DNA of 64,000 bases from Elmis aenea (GCA_947652605.1 OX393578.1:62255415-62319414), one strand, 5' to 3'. Shown: positions 45,881 through 58,568, counted from the stretch's first letter. Program-made: numbers and translations. Notes: generated by a model not told the origin, from the sequence alone.

Positions 45881-47957
45881 TCTTCATTGGTGAGCAATCG
45901 TTATACCGGGGGATAAACAACTCGTTTAAGTACTGTATACCCAATAAAATAGTAGTTGATTGCTTTCAAGTAATGTATCTCGCAAAATAACCGGCGCCCG
46001 TACGTTTAAGTACAGCAATATTCGTCTTAATCGTGAGGCATATACTGATGTAGCAAGTTTTGTTACGGTAATTTCAAGTAGAAGATTAATTTCTTGAATC
46101 ATAAATCCCTAGAACAAACCAGCAAATATGTTTTTTTTTTAAATCTGATATTCTCCACATCAATAAATAAAGATCATGTAAAAAGAACAACAGTAAATAT
46201 TAATTCTGAAGAAGTGATATGATTTTATTCAATCAATGTAAACCGAATCTTCCAGTCTTCGTGGAAAATAAACGCTGACAACGGAGCAGGTGTTTTTGGG
46301 ATCAAAACGGCTATCCTTCAGGTTACCATGGTAGCAGCCCTCGGTTGGAAACTAGTTATTGTCGCGCGTGCGACAGTACCAACATTAAAAATGAACACAC
46401 AATAAAAGCAGTTGCGTTTGTAATTCGAGTTAGCGGCTTACAATTTGAAATGATAATGAAACTTCCTAAACGGGAGCTTATTGGTACAACCAGGACATTC
46501 CTACGTACTTCTAATTGTGTTCAAAATTACACAGATATCAGCGTTCATTTGTCGTTTACGAGAAGAACAGTCACTTGTTATTACGTTCCAGATTTTGATA
46601 CAATTAAATTAGGAAAACGATAATGTCCTTATGCTTAAACCACTTGGCAATTAGTTGTAATGCATATATGTGAAATATCGTTAGCAATAATTGTTTGTTA
46701 GCAGTCACTTCTTATTCAATTATCTTAACTTTACTGGCCCACTATGTGATGTGCTGACTTAAATCATTGCTGTTTGTTGCGGCTCCAAGGAGCTGTAACC
46801 TAAGATGAGTTGCCCGTAACTGTCCCCAATTGTATACGAAGTTATGAACAGGAGTTCATGTTTCCAGAATTCGATAATAATTGTATTATAAAACATTTTC
46901 AAACTAAGACAACTCGTGTAAGTTATTAGTGACCACTTCAACCACAACATTAATTTAACAGTAACTTTGGAATTAACAGTTAAACACAAGGCTACACGGT
47001 CTACGGAAGGGTATGTCACTAAGCATACGTATGACGTCAGGAGGTATGGTAATCTCGAAGGATATATTATTGCGAAGAAAAAAGTTCTATTTGATCAAGA
47101 TAATTCGACTGTACTAGCCTGTCATTGCTTGAATACTTCAACTGGGCTTCGAATTTCTGCCTTAATCAACCTAATCACCAGACTTTGCCCCGTCGGACTG
47201 CAATTCGTTTCCAATCTTAAAAAAGTCATACGATGGTAAGAAAAACGAGTCATATTTCCAAGTGACTGCTGCTACAAAAGTTTTATATAAGAATGGCGTA
47301 GAAGCCAAATAAAATAATTTTTCACTAAATTGCTTTTCATTCTAGGTAGAAAAATATTTCTCATTCTTGTGCCATTTTAAAAGTTCAGTACAATAGTTCC
47401 TTTCTAATAACAAACTTGTTTATTTTTCTAAGTCATTAACCGATGCCGCAAATGTTCAATTAAATTTATATTTCAATTAAGTGAGTACATTGAGCGACAA
47501 GTTCTGCAGTTGCCAAGGAAATTACCTTAATGTTAATTCCGCTAGAGCGAATTGTATCTATGCCATCCCTTAACAACACTAACGCCAGTCACTGAATGCA
47601 CTTACCCCAGCAACTAAACTTGTTAGTTGTTTCCTTCTTAGTCGTGAGTTTATCTTAATCATATCCTGTTTTTGACAAGCGACTATTACCTAATTTGACT
47701 TGGTTAAGCTGTTTCACGAGGACTGACACGAAATCAAGAAATAAACTTGTACATTATGTGATTACACAGTGGTACAATTAAGTTTTGGGGCTCAATTTTT
47801 TATGTTGTTAATACAGGAGTCTTATGGTGGGAGTACCAACTATAACGTCTTCACAAATTTAAGACTCATCACTTGAGGGTTAAAGAATTACATGGATTTT
47901 TTGTCTTGTCATAGTTTCCCCATTTTCCACAGGAAAATTAAAAATCGCATTTAAGGG
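45881..47957. other. Intron sequence, nothing recognised
   Basis: Open frames at 46345-46623 and 46967-47239 (plus) have no motif that I can name. Confidence 0.4.
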
Positions 47958-48231
47958 CGAAAAATTGTGGCAGCGAAGAATTGTGGCGGCGAAGAATTGT
48001 GGGGGCGAAGAATTGTGGGGGCGAAGAATTGTGGGGGCGAAGAATTGTGGGCGAAGAATTGTGGACGAAGAATTGTGGGCGAAGAATTGTGGACGAATAA
48101 TTGTGGACGAAGAACTGTGGACGAAGAACTGTGGACGAAGAATTGTGGGCGAAGAATTGTGGGCGAAGAATTGTGGACGAAGAATTGTGGACGAAGAACT
48201 GTGGGCGTAGAATTGTGGGTGAAGAATGTCC
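47958..48231 (+). repeat. Minisatellite, 18 units, GAAGAATTGTGG core
   Basis: Five units of 16 bp (CGAAGAATTGTGGGGG type) are followed by 13 units of 14 bp (CGAAGAATTGTGGG or ...GGA, some with AACTG) and a terminal variant TGAAGAATGTCC. The unit change occurs at about 48038. Since 14 and 16 are not multiples of 3, all frames through it are open and repetitive; the long frames on both strands here are artefacts. Confidence 0.95.
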
Positions 48232-49704
48232 ACTAGAAGTAGTGTTTTTTTTTCTAAAGAAAAATTATGAGTATATTGTTTGTCATAGATTGTGGTTGCC
48301 ATTTAAACGTTTTTGGAAAGACATTTTGATCAACATTTAGCCAATTAAAATATTTTTTATGGAAAAATTATCTTTGGATTTGGTAAATCTGTGTTGAATT
48401 TGACGCGTTTTAAATTGGAGGTATCTAATAATTAACAAACTTTCACAAAAAATTTGCTTAAATTAACACAGAAAAATGCCCTTGACTAAGTGACGTTTTG
48501 CTACTAATTTGGATAGAATTTGTCCAAGTCCTTTGTCATTTACAATTTATCTAATAACTAGGTGCTATTCTTTTGGAAATTAACACCCCACAAATGTCTC
48601 CAAATAGCAAGAAGCGACATAGCGTCAAATTAACACAAAATTTAAGAAAAAATTGACGCATAAATTTGGTTCAAGATTAACACCTGACGATCTGAGTAAA
48701 AACAGCAGTATTTTAATTACAATATCTGTAAACTTTCAAGAGAAGAATTACGTTTTATTTTAATTCCACCCAGACGTTATCTTTTAAATATGAAAATTTG
48801 TTTCAAACTTAGTCGCCAAGTTTATATCTTAATTTTGAAGTTTGAATACAGCTCATGCTTCTAACAAAAATAAGCAATTTAATTACCTTGGAACTTTACT
48901 AATCTACTACGTAGGAACTCTATCAAACTTCATTTATATACATCTTTGAGGTGTTAACTTGATTTCAACGCCGTATTTTTTTGTCGCCTCGAATAACAAG
49001 TTTCTGTAACTTAAAACTGTCGTTGGGGATAATTTTTTGTGTTTTATACAGCAGAACTGTTATGTATTTATTTGCGAAATATACGAAATAAAAGGAAAGT
49101 TCTGCTATCGGCTTTCTATTCTCGATTTTTTTACTGTTATTAGAGGCAGCATAAAAAATTGTTTCTTGTAATTAACTTTCGGTCACCGCATTCTGCTCTA
49201 GCGATATCACAAATTTCATTTCGTCTTTCTGCTTAGGACAGAAGCCAAATTTTCTTTATATATAATAAATTTCGGGTGCACTGGACCGAAGACAGTTAAT
49301 TTATCACGTTTTTGAAGCATTTGCGGGTTTTTACTGCTTTTTTTATCTAACGTTTTATTGCTGTTATGTTTATTTTGCTAACAAATTGGTTTGTTACATT
49401 ATTAAATGGAATTATACAGGGTGTATCCTAAAATAGAGACAAAGGGATTATCGAAAAGTTGAAAAGCATGATTCTGAATTACGTTTATAGTTTTTTTTTC
49501 TTCTGAACAGCTAACAGAGCCATACTGTTTTTCTTTTCGAATTTAAAATTAGCGTTTTTTCCATCTAAACAATTTTGTTAATTTAAGTACTGTAGATAAA
49601 TGCCATAAACTAATGGTAAAATATAATTGTTTTGCTTCCCGTAGACTAAATATTTTTCCTGCTTTTAAGAGCTTCTATTACTTAATGATATGTATTTTCT
49701 TTTT
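48232..49704. other. Non-coding stretch, one isolated CAGGGTG end
   Basis: TACAGGGTGTATCCTAAAAT at 49417-49436 is a single TA-preceded end without a visible partner. Otherwise nothing. Confidence 0.4.
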
Positions 49705-49956
49705 TTTTTTTTTTTTTAATTGAGTGTTTAAGGACGCTTCGACAGCTATGGCCATTAGCGTCCGGGAGGAGGGGGCGGGGAACAAGGAAAGGGTGGGTAA
49801 GGTAAGGGTAGGTGGAAGTACTGTCACAGCATTTGCCTATAGTAGGTAGAGGAAACCACCTGAAACCTCTACGATGACAGACGGCCGTGGGATTCGAACC
49901 CACGACCTCCCGATTAACTCGGAAGGTTGCGTACCAACCAGCCACGGAGCTCGGTT
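49705..49956 (-). mobile_element. tRNA-derived SINE with poly(A) tail and target duplication
   Basis: The minus strand starts at about 49954 with GAGCTCCGTGGCTGGTTGG and has an RNA polymerase III A box (TGGCTGGTTGGTACGC) and B box (GGTTCGAATCC), 49882-49954. A body of unrelated sequence follows, then an A run (49700-49717 as T on plus). TATTTTCTTTTT at 49693-49704 and 49957-49968 is a 12-bp target duplication, partly merged with the tail. The tRNA-like head cannot form a proper acceptor stem, so it is a SINE and not a tRNA gene. Confidence 0.9.
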
Positions 49957-49968
49957 TATTTTCTTTTT

Positions 49969-50900
49969 CATTAGTATTTTCGATTGCTCGGTACACTTCT
50001 TACTCAATAACAAAACAAATATAACCAATTGTAAACCAAACAGCATAGGTAAATTATGAATAAAGATTGGAAATTATTTTTAATTGCCATTTATCCATTG
50101 ATGAACAAAACAATTTAAACAAATTAGTACAACACCACGTATGGTCTATTGTTTTGTTTTATTCAAATGTTTAAATAAACATAGAGCGAAAAGCCCGATT
50201 ATAAATGACGTTCGTTTGATATACAGAAGCAGGCTTCGCACGTTCAGCGCATTGTGTAGTGATAATGAGTGATTTATATTAATTGCTTATTTGTAGGTCT
50301 ATGCATGCGCTTCCAAACAGTTTGCATAAATTTCAATAAATCCACGTGATTTGTATTTGTTTGTTCTGTTGGTAAAGCCGATGTTCTGTTGATATTTAAC
50401 TAGTTGGCATTGGTTTGTGGGAGATTAAGTTATTAAATATAATCTAGCTACAACTTTATTTAATATTTAATTAAAACAGTACCTAAATAAACTTTTGAAA
50501 TCAAAGAATAACAATTTTGGAGGAAGATTTTAAACGCCACCGCCGCCAATACTTAAGGAATATTTAAAAAAATTATTTGCTAGTAAACTATAGAAACTGA
50601 GAAGTAGAGAAACTGACATCTCTTGACGAAATCAAGATTAGCAGTGGCGGTCTAATTACACAACGCCTATTTGCATCGCCGAAGAACTTTTCGATTAAAA
50701 GTTTTCCTGCAAAATTTTCTTTGCTTTGAAACTTTGTTGCGGTTCGTATTTAAAGGGACAGGTGCAAAAGACCTGTCTAAAATATACGTCTGCAAGGGGG
50801 AGCAGGTTGTGACAATAAGAACGTTTTTAATTATGGTATTTCTAAGACAATCTCCTACCAAAAGTTTTTACATAAAATATAACGCTATCAGTTGCATATA
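49969..50900. other. Intron sequence, nothing recognised
   Basis: A somewhat less AT-rich part at 50640-50830 has open frames on both strands without motifs. Confidence 0.4.
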
Positions 50901-51483
50901 CAGGGTGTGTAAAAATTGGCGGAAGCGCTACACGTGGCGATGTTCTTCGTAAAAAAGTCGAAAATCTTAATATGAAGATGTTGTACCATGCTTGCTGTGT
51001 CTGCAAGAGGTCCTCAAAGTTTTGACAATTACTCTTTTAATAAGCGTTATTATTTAATACTTGTAAATGAAAAAGCTGCAATTTGAATTAAAAATAAATT
51101 TCGAATAGTATTTTTTCCTAGATATTGTGTTCTTCCTTTCAAAAATTGGTTTTGAAAATATGTAAATCACTGATTTGAATGAAAATAATACATATGGCAA
51201 CATTGTCATTAGCTGTCATCTCTGTTTTTCTCGTAATTATTTCTAGTTTGTGTTTTACGATACCCAAAAGTTTGCAGCTATGTTTACGAACTGAAGGCTA
51301 ATAAAAAAATGTTCAAACGCAAATCGATGTACCTATGCAATGCCAATTTTTTTTTCTTTTCTTTAAATGGTTCCTGAGGCCATAGGAAGCATGTTACAAC
51401 ATTTTTGTATCAAGATTTTCGACTTAGAATTTTACGAAGAACATCGTCACGTGTAGCGCTTCCGCCAATTTATACACAGCCTG
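50901..51483. mobile_element. TA-inserting element D with long inverted ends
   Basis: TA at 50899-50900 and 51484-51485. Ends CAGGGTGTGTAAAAATTGGC and (reverse complement) CAGGCTGTGTATAAATTGGC, both followed by GGAAGCGCTACACGTG. The pairing goes on through GATGTTCTTCGTAAAA and GAAAATCTT to about 100 bp or more per side; the middle is less clearly paired than in elements A-C. No coding. Confidence 0.9.
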
Positions 51484-51577
51484 TATAAACATATCATGTA
51501 GGTACCAGTTGAAAGAAAATATAACGGTTTTTGCAATACTTGGATATTTTAAAGATTTTTGCCTCTATTAGCTGATA

Positions 51578-51829
51578 TCCAGGGTCTCATATCAGAGGGG
51601 CTTATGCGCCAAAAATACGATAATGGAGATTCCCCGCCAAAAATGTGTTTAGCTGAAGAAAAAAGATAAATCTTTATATGTCAGAAAAATCAACATATTT
51701 TGATATATAGGCAGGAACATAATAATTGAAGTCATTGCATATTTGAATTTGAATTTACAGGAAGTTTTTCTCTATTTTTGAACAATTTTACAGATGGCTC
51801 ATACGCCCCTCTGATATGAGACCCTTGAT
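51578..51829. mobile_element. Short TA-inserting element E with inverted ends
   Basis: Ends AGGGTCTCATATCAGAGGGG at 51581 and its exact reverse complement CCCCTCTGATATGAGACCCT at 51806-51825. Both continue inward to C-TATGCGCC / GGCTCATACG. Flanked by TA at 51576-51577 and at about 51830. About 250 bp, non-coding. Confidence 0.8.
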
Positions 51830-51832
51830 ATA

Positions 51833-52997
51833 CGATGAGAGTTATTTTTTTTTGGGTTTATTTCATTTTAAACATTGTTTATTACCAAGACCTTTTAAAC
51901 AAAATATAACTTCATTAGTTGTACCTTGTACATCACAATAGTCTACATCAATTTCAAGACGTTCTCAAGAAGAAGACATTGCTCAAACAAGCTTAAAGAG
52001 AATTTCACATAACGATTGGCAATTGCATGCCTGTAAGATTCAGTTAACGCAAGAACTAAAAGAAAATACTTTTTGCCACGCAGACATTTCGTATAGATGC
52101 CTTTTACGTTTGATTGTTTTCTGTAAATTACCCAAGTATCGAATAACCTAATTAGCTTGAAAAAAGTGTAGACAGTACTCGAAAAACATACTTGAAAGAA
52201 GAATCGAATTAATATCTGTTTTGTTCTGCAATCCCTTTTTAAGCCACTTCAATATTCCTTAATCGAATCGGCGAAAAAGCTTCACGTAAAGTGGTTACAA
52301 AAAACCAGCTACATTAAAATATTGCCAACAAAAAATTAATAACATCAACACCCTATAACCCATTACCAAAGTACAACCGACATTTAAAAAAAAACGCGCC
52401 TGCTTTTGGCGGCTCCAAATTACGTTACACATTTTAGAACATACGCGTTTTTCTGCAAGCACTCAGAATCATCACAACCGATTTTGTATTGCAGGGCAAT
52501 ATCGACAGTTACAACGAGATTAAATGTGAAGAACCACTTACTTTACAACACAATCGTTCGCTAAACATAAACAAACAGAATATAATTCAAACAGTGATTA
52601 CAGATAATGTATTTCTGTTGTTAGCGGTGAACGTTCCATAGGCATTAAATTGCTATCAATGACGGTTATTGCTGAGGTACTTCACTTGAACTATTAGAAA
52701 ATGCTTTGCTACATTAACGTTTTGACATTAAATATTATGTTTAGTGATATGCTTGGTTTATAACGTACGAGTATAAATTAAATACACGGCGATGTTAGTT
52801 TCGTCTGTATTGTTTTGTAAAACACTATCAATTTCGAATAAGATTAGACACTTTAAAACTATAATCTGTCCAGTGGCGTAGGCAGAAGGGTGTAAGGAAA
52901 GTCAGAAACCCATCCCCATAGCATCCAATAAAACCATAAAGGGCCGGAGAGCTGTAAATTTTGTGCTAAAATACTACAAAAAAGCAAGCTTCTGATA
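51833..52997. other. Intron sequence, nothing recognised
   Basis: No gene or repeat ends. Confidence 0.4.
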
Positions 52998-52999
52998 TA

Positions 53000-53999
53000 C
53001 GAGGTCTGTTCAAAAAATAACCGAACTTGATGTTACGAAGATAATGCTCTTAGTCGTACGCAGTGTTATGAATGGTTTACACGATTCAAAAGTGGTCGTG
53101 AGTCAGTTCAATACGATCGTCGACCAGAAAGGCCTTCGACGTCAACTGATGACACTAAAACTCAGAAAATCAATGATCTGGTGCGCGCCAATCGTCGTCT
53201 GGCTGTCTGTGAACTTGCTGAAGGAATTGGAATCTCGATTGGATCTTGTCATGAGATTTTGACGAAGAGATTAAATATTCATCGGGTTGCAGCAAAATTT
53301 GTTCCTCGTTTGATGACAACCGAGCAGAAGGAACACCGAGTGACTGTTTGCCAGGATCTCCTTCAACGATGATGAAACATTCATGCAAAGGATCATCACA
53401 GGTGACGAAAGTTGGGTGTATGGCTACGACAGTGAAACAAAAGTCTAACCAGGTTCTCCACTCCCAAAAAAAAAACACCAGAGTCTTGCTCGAATGTGAA
53501 GGTGATGCTTAACGTTTTTTATTCGATTTTGATGGCGTTGTGCATTTTGAATTTTTGCCCCAAGCGCAAACAATCAACCGCCATTACTACGAAGGTGTGT
53601 TGAAAAGGTTGCTAGAAAAAATTCGCAAGAAAATACTAGCGTTGTCGCGTGACAATTCATGGTCCCTGCACCACGACAACGCAAACGATTGTCCTTCCCC
53701 AGCCTCCCTGCTCACCTGACCTGCCCCCGTGTGACTTCTCTTTATTCCCCAAATTAAAATCCGTGCTCAAAGGACGTCGTTTTGACACTATTGACGACAT
53801 TTAGGAGAATTCGGCACGAGAATTGAAGTCGATACGCAAAGAAACATTCCAGGACTGTATGGCAAAGTGGAAACACCGCTCTAGAGAAGGAGAATACTTT
53901 GAAGGGGATGAATAGGATAAATAAGGAACCAATAAGTTGTAAATACTACAAAATAAATGTTTTGCAAAAAGTTTCGTTATTTTTTTTGAACATACCCTG
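53000..53999 (+). mobile_element. mariner element, 1000 bp, both ends present
   Basis: TA at 52998-52999 and 54000-54001. Ends CGAGGTCTGTTCAAAAAATA and (reverse complement) CAGGGTATGTTCAAAAAAAA, both followed by a TAAC-GAAC type stretch. Contains a broken transposase in plus orientation (53034-53915). Autonomous mariners are about 1.3 kb, so roughly 300 bp have been lost, including the N terminus and a short part after the second catalytic Asp. Confidence 0.95.
53034..53915 (+). pseudogene. mariner transposase pseudogene (DD34D), frameshifted
   Basis: In several frames: YEDNALSRTQCYEWFTRFKS, LVRANRRLAVCELAEGIGIS (second helix-turn-helix), RVAAKFVPRLMTTEQKEHRV, DETFMQRIITGDESWVYGYD (first Asp), VVHFEFLPQAQTINRHYYEG, SLHHDNA (second Asp), PCSPDLPPCDFSLFPKLKS (third Asp), LKGRRFDTIDD, ENSARELKSI and FEGDE at the stop. 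All three catalytic Asp blocks are present. Between HDNA and the next block about 15 codons are missing. The first 70 or so residues are deleted. At least four frameshifts or stops. It cannot be active. Confidence 0.93.
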
Positions 54000-54001
54000 T
54001 A

Positions 54002-56945
54002 CGTTATTTATAGCCAAATTAAGGATTATTAGTCCTCAATTATAAGCATTAGGCAGGATGCTGCTACAAAAGCGACTGGTGACCTAAGAATAAAAAAGGT
54101 GCTCGGTTTTGTGTTTATTAACCCCCCCACCCATGGAAGCATCCTACCTACGCCACCGAATCTATCTTAATCACCTCAACTGCTTATGAATCTCAGAACA
54201 GAGATTATACAGGGTCCGCCAATTAAAGCTTTAATTAACTGATTATTAATAAGTAAGTCTAATAGTCTGAAAACGCTACAACAGATAAACCTTTTGGTAT
54301 TTGAGAAAGCTATTCGTCGGCTAGAGTAAAAAATTTACGACGATATTAGCTTTCAAAATTGCAACGCGCAACAGTTAGAAATGTTCAAATATTTTTGTTC
54401 AGTATCTTAAGCTAAAATCAGCATGCATGACTTTAAGCTCAAAGCAGAGACCGCGAGGGCAATCTGCCAACGAGCAAGTCAAATTAACTTTTTCCTAATG
54501 TACTAATGAAAGACATTCTGTTAAAACTAAGTTATGAAATTCAAGTTAGGCTGATAAATGTTATCGCAGTTTCGTACCAAGGATTTTATGGTGCTCCATG
54601 TTAAGCGCAGTATAATTGCTACAAATCTCTACGCAGTTTCGTGGAATGTAAAAAATTGTTCAGGGAAAATGTACAAACGATTAGACAAAATCGATCCTCC
54701 TTTGGAGTGTTCAAATTGTGCAAATAAAGCCATAAAAGTTCGGAAAAACGCCAAATGGGGTTAGTGATAACAAGCTAATGGCGGTTTTTGTCCTGCCTTC
54801 GCCAGACTGTTGAATATGTGTCGAACAATTTTGATTTCGTGGTAAAGTATTGTTTTGAATGCAATTCTATTTATATCTATGTACACAAGAAGTATCGAAA
54901 AGTTATTGAAAATGTTTAATCGACTGATGATAAAACAATAGCCAGAAGTATAAATTATAATAGATGCTTTACAATTAAGAAAAAGCTTCAAAGACAAATC
55001 CCTATTTTTTTAAGCAAACCATATCATTTTGTATCCTGCACAGTGATTGATTTCATACTTAATTTAAATTGGTCCAGTTAATGTTGAAATACACCACTTC
55101 TAAAAAACTAAAGCACAGCTTATGGTATAATTAACATAGCCGACAAATATTTGTTTATAATTAAAACTGTTTGATCATTTCTACAAATAGCTTGGGGGCA
55201 AACATATTTCAACTCACAAACAAATCATAAACAAGCAATATTACAGTTTACCTTAGAGTTCGCGTTTTCATGGCCGCGTTTCATTGCTAGTTTCAGAAGT
55301 TATAAAATTAATAATTTTATCGCGATTACCGGTGTAAAGTTCTGTAAAACGGAACTATAAAATACACAAGCACATCGCCCCGTCTGAGATAATCTGTGTT
55401 CCGTTAGTGTTACTGCCGCCGTAGTTCAACACGTTTAACCGATAGTTGCCTGATTTATAGGTGGACCTCTCATTAATGGAATCCAGCCGGGAAAGCGCAT
55501 TGATATAAGTGGTTTTTATCATTAATTTTCTTTATCTCGCTTACGGAAAACTAATATTTGCGGATGGCGTGACAAAATAAATGAGAAACTCACTAATAGA
55601 GTAATGGCAGCGCAGATGAGATTTCAATTTTCGTTTACAGACGAGGAAAAATAAAATTGCTACCAACATAGACACGTAAGTCTTACAGTTGGTCTATAAT
55701 TTTTCAAAATATTTTTTAAACCAAATAATAAATTATTTGAAATTAAGTTTTTATTTACCTTTACATTTTATTTACTTTTGAATGCAGTAATAAACAAACC
55801 GCATATACATATTTAAATAAGTTTAAAACGACCTTCTAGCTCAACATTCTATTGGAAAAATGTACCCATCTTTCTTATATTTTAAACATCTAAACATTTG
55901 TCCTGTTACAAATTACTTTCGATTTTAACCAATAGCAAAAGAATAATTTTCTTATTTTTTTTTGTAAAATTAAATGTAGAAGATTTTTGCACAGTTGTAA
56001 CAGAACCTCCGAATCAGTAATTTATAAAATAACTTCCAGACTTATATAGTCATAATTATTACTGGTTTATGTCATTTGTGCTATAGAGCAGCAATAAAAA
56101 AACTAAAAAAATCTTGAATAGCAAGCAAAAACCTTGTCTGCGACAAATATTAATTACAAAAGTAAAGTATGTGTGTACCTAAATAAATAAATATTATTGT
56201 TTTTCCTCAGATAGACCTTAGTTTTTATTCATTTAATCATCCCTGTAATCATATAAGAGTGTGTTTAATCGAAAATTGTTCATAAATCTCATTTTTCTAC
56301 AGGTGGGTACCCAAGTACCCGGTTATAGAGAATGACTACGAAAACTTTGATGTAAAAAATCGTTCAGGACGGGGAAAAGATAAACAAAAGCATATTTTAC
56401 TTTAAAAAAGGTAAAATCGCGAAAATCTTAAGGGTTTAAAAAAATCACTAAAACATTAAAAAACTTCTAAAAGTGCTTAGTTAAGAAGTGTTTTGGGGTT
56501 TAGAAAAAACGGTTTTAAGTTATGAACCAGTAACAGAATTTAAAATTCTTCTTAAAATTAAAAAACAAGGCAAATTGGAGAAAAATAAAAGGCCCTGGAT
56601 TTATTACTATACATACCTCCTGTTTATCATAAATACATTAAAATGCTAAACCCTAAATAAATATAAAGTAAAAACGATTGTTGACGAAAAATTTACATTT
56701 TGCTTAAATTCTTTATAAAAATTAATTATATATTGTTGTTACATCTTTTGTTTTAAAATATTTTTTTTTAAATAGCATCATAAAACACTTAAACGTTATC
56801 TATTAGTGCTAACCAAAGTTTTAAAATCTATTGAAACCCAAACACTTGAAATTTCGCAGTTACAAAAAAGAACTACTGTCTCCACTTACAAAATAAACAG
56901 CTTATAGAATGTTAAAATCAAGATATTATAATATTACCATATGTA
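54002..56945. other. Intron sequence, one isolated CAGGGT end
   Basis: TATACAGGGTCCGCCAATTA at 54207-54226 is a single end without partner. Open frame at 54558-54764 has no motif. The rest is AT-rich and featureless. Confidence 0.4.
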
Positions 56946-57814
56946 GGGGAAACCGGGAATGAAAGTAACACTGGTAGGTTGTAACAGTGCCTATAGTTTC
57001 TTTAATTTTTGTTAAATTTCGCCCTAAGCGCTTGTGCAATGTTCATTTACATTTACCTCACTACCTACATTGCTAGTTTTCATCTGTCACAGAGGTTAAG
57101 TTTTTGCCAGCCAGAGTCACTACTTTCCGCCTAAAAGTTAATGCGTTTTATCACCGCTCGAGTGACTTTTAGGCGATCTCTAAAAGAGGAACAAAAAAGT
57201 ACCTACATTATTATATTCCAAAATATTGTTGGGTATTGGTAGATGCAAAGATGCAATACAATTTGACGTTGGAATCGTGGTTAATTGTGGATTTCTTCCA
57301 ATTGGTTTTGTGTACACTTGAGGTCAAAAGTAATAGTGTTACAACCAACCCCAATCAATGTTTTAACTTGCAAATGTTCACTCTTAGCACATAATTGGTG
57401 GTGTTCTTCGTAGATGAGAACATACAAAACTTGTCGGATTAATTTTCCAATTTGTTGTATCTTGTTGTTTCACATTTTTGATTACTGATAACGTTCACTT
57501 ATCATTTTGTATTGCACCACAACATTTTGTTTTCATTTTGCTAATGTGTATTTTGGAATCAAATATTAATTTGTTGAAGAATACTAATATATTTACCCAC
57601 TATTTATGAGTTGTATAAATTATTTTGCCGTTACAACTTACCCTGATCATTGTTACTTTTAGCGCCAACGTTGAGGTTGGAAGTAACAGCTGTCTTAATA
57701 CAAAAAAAAATCTCATATATGCTTGAAAGGAAGACAAATGTCCAATCTATCATAAAATCAGTTTGGATGTAAAAAACAATAACAAAAAAAGTTACTTCCA
57801 TCCCCGGTCTCCCC
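56946..57814. mobile_element. Non-autonomous DNA element with CCGGG-type ends
   Basis: Left end GGGGAAACCGGGAATGAAAG plus TAAC; right end (reverse complement) GGGGAGACCGGGGATGGAAG plus TAAC, 20 of 24 identical. TA precedes the left end; the right is followed by AT, so the duplication is not clean. The hexamer AGTAAC or its complement GTTACT recurs inside (56964, 57327, 57650, 57681, 57791). No transposase remnant found. Length 869 bp, close to the pogo-like element at 6479 (857 bp), and the ends share the GGG-AA--CCGGGA pattern. Confidence 0.78.
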
Positions 57815-58568
57815 ATCTCTAAAAGCTTATCTGGCAAAAATTCCATAAGGGGCTATTAAAAAAATAGAAAAGCTTATTTAGGGAAAGCTCTTAATTGGTT
57901 GCAGATATACTTAACGTGGTTAAAGAAAGATGCTGAGTATAAAATGTTATATTAGACATCAAAGGAAAAAGTTTAGAACTTAATAATTCTAGATTTATCT
58001 TCATAACAAATAAGTCGAAAAATTTGTAATAAAATGATATTATTGCCCATAAAAAAAAATTAGACCGAAAATAATGGTACAGTGTGCGATTGTTGAAGCT
58101 CCGTTTTAGTGTACAAATTACATATGCAATTTGATTTCTCTGGTTTATGTCAGGCAATGAAGTGGCAGTTATATAATGTTATTTCCTGTTTATAAGTGTA
58201 ATTCCATTTGGTGCCGTAAGAGTGATGGTGGGAATTCGCATACACAATACATTTGAATTATGGCTCATAAAACGTCCAATCAAAGGTAATTCTAGCTTTA
58301 ACAGCTTCATAAAAATAATAGGCACCAATATTTCATCAACCAACAGTAATTACATCGCTATGCAATCTCGCATGAGCACTGCTTTTAGTATCCGATTCCA
58401 TCTTCTAATAAAACATCTGCAACTCGTAACCCCCCCGTTGCTTTAAACGTTTCGCGGAATAGAAATATTTAAGGAATCTCGCTCACGAAATATTTGCAAT
58501 AAGATTCTTCCGATTCGCTTTTGACCGAGCATAGAAAAATGTTTTCATATTGACAATTCGTGTGTAGC
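57815..58568. other. Intron sequence, nothing recognised
   Basis: AT-rich; short frames without motif. Confidence 0.4.

Noticed and set aside
47958..48231. CRISPR-like repeat array
   Set aside because: The units are directly adjacent without spacers and the genome is eukaryotic; it is a minisatellite.
47880..48340. Several overlapping long open frames on both strands
   Set aside because: They are produced by the 14/16-bp minisatellite, which leaves frames open; the Asn/Ser/Thr or Asn/Cys/Gly repeats are not a real protein.
49882..49954. Possible tRNA gene (A and B boxes on the minus strand)
   Set aside because: The acceptor stem does not pair, the anticodon arm is irregular and an A-tailed body with target duplication follows; it is the head of a SINE.
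53808..53822. GAATTCGGCACGAG, identical to a common cDNA-cloning adaptor
   Set aside because: It lies in frame inside the mariner transposase and encodes ENSARE, continuing ELKSI as expected for this family. So it is coding sequence by coincidence, not library contamination.
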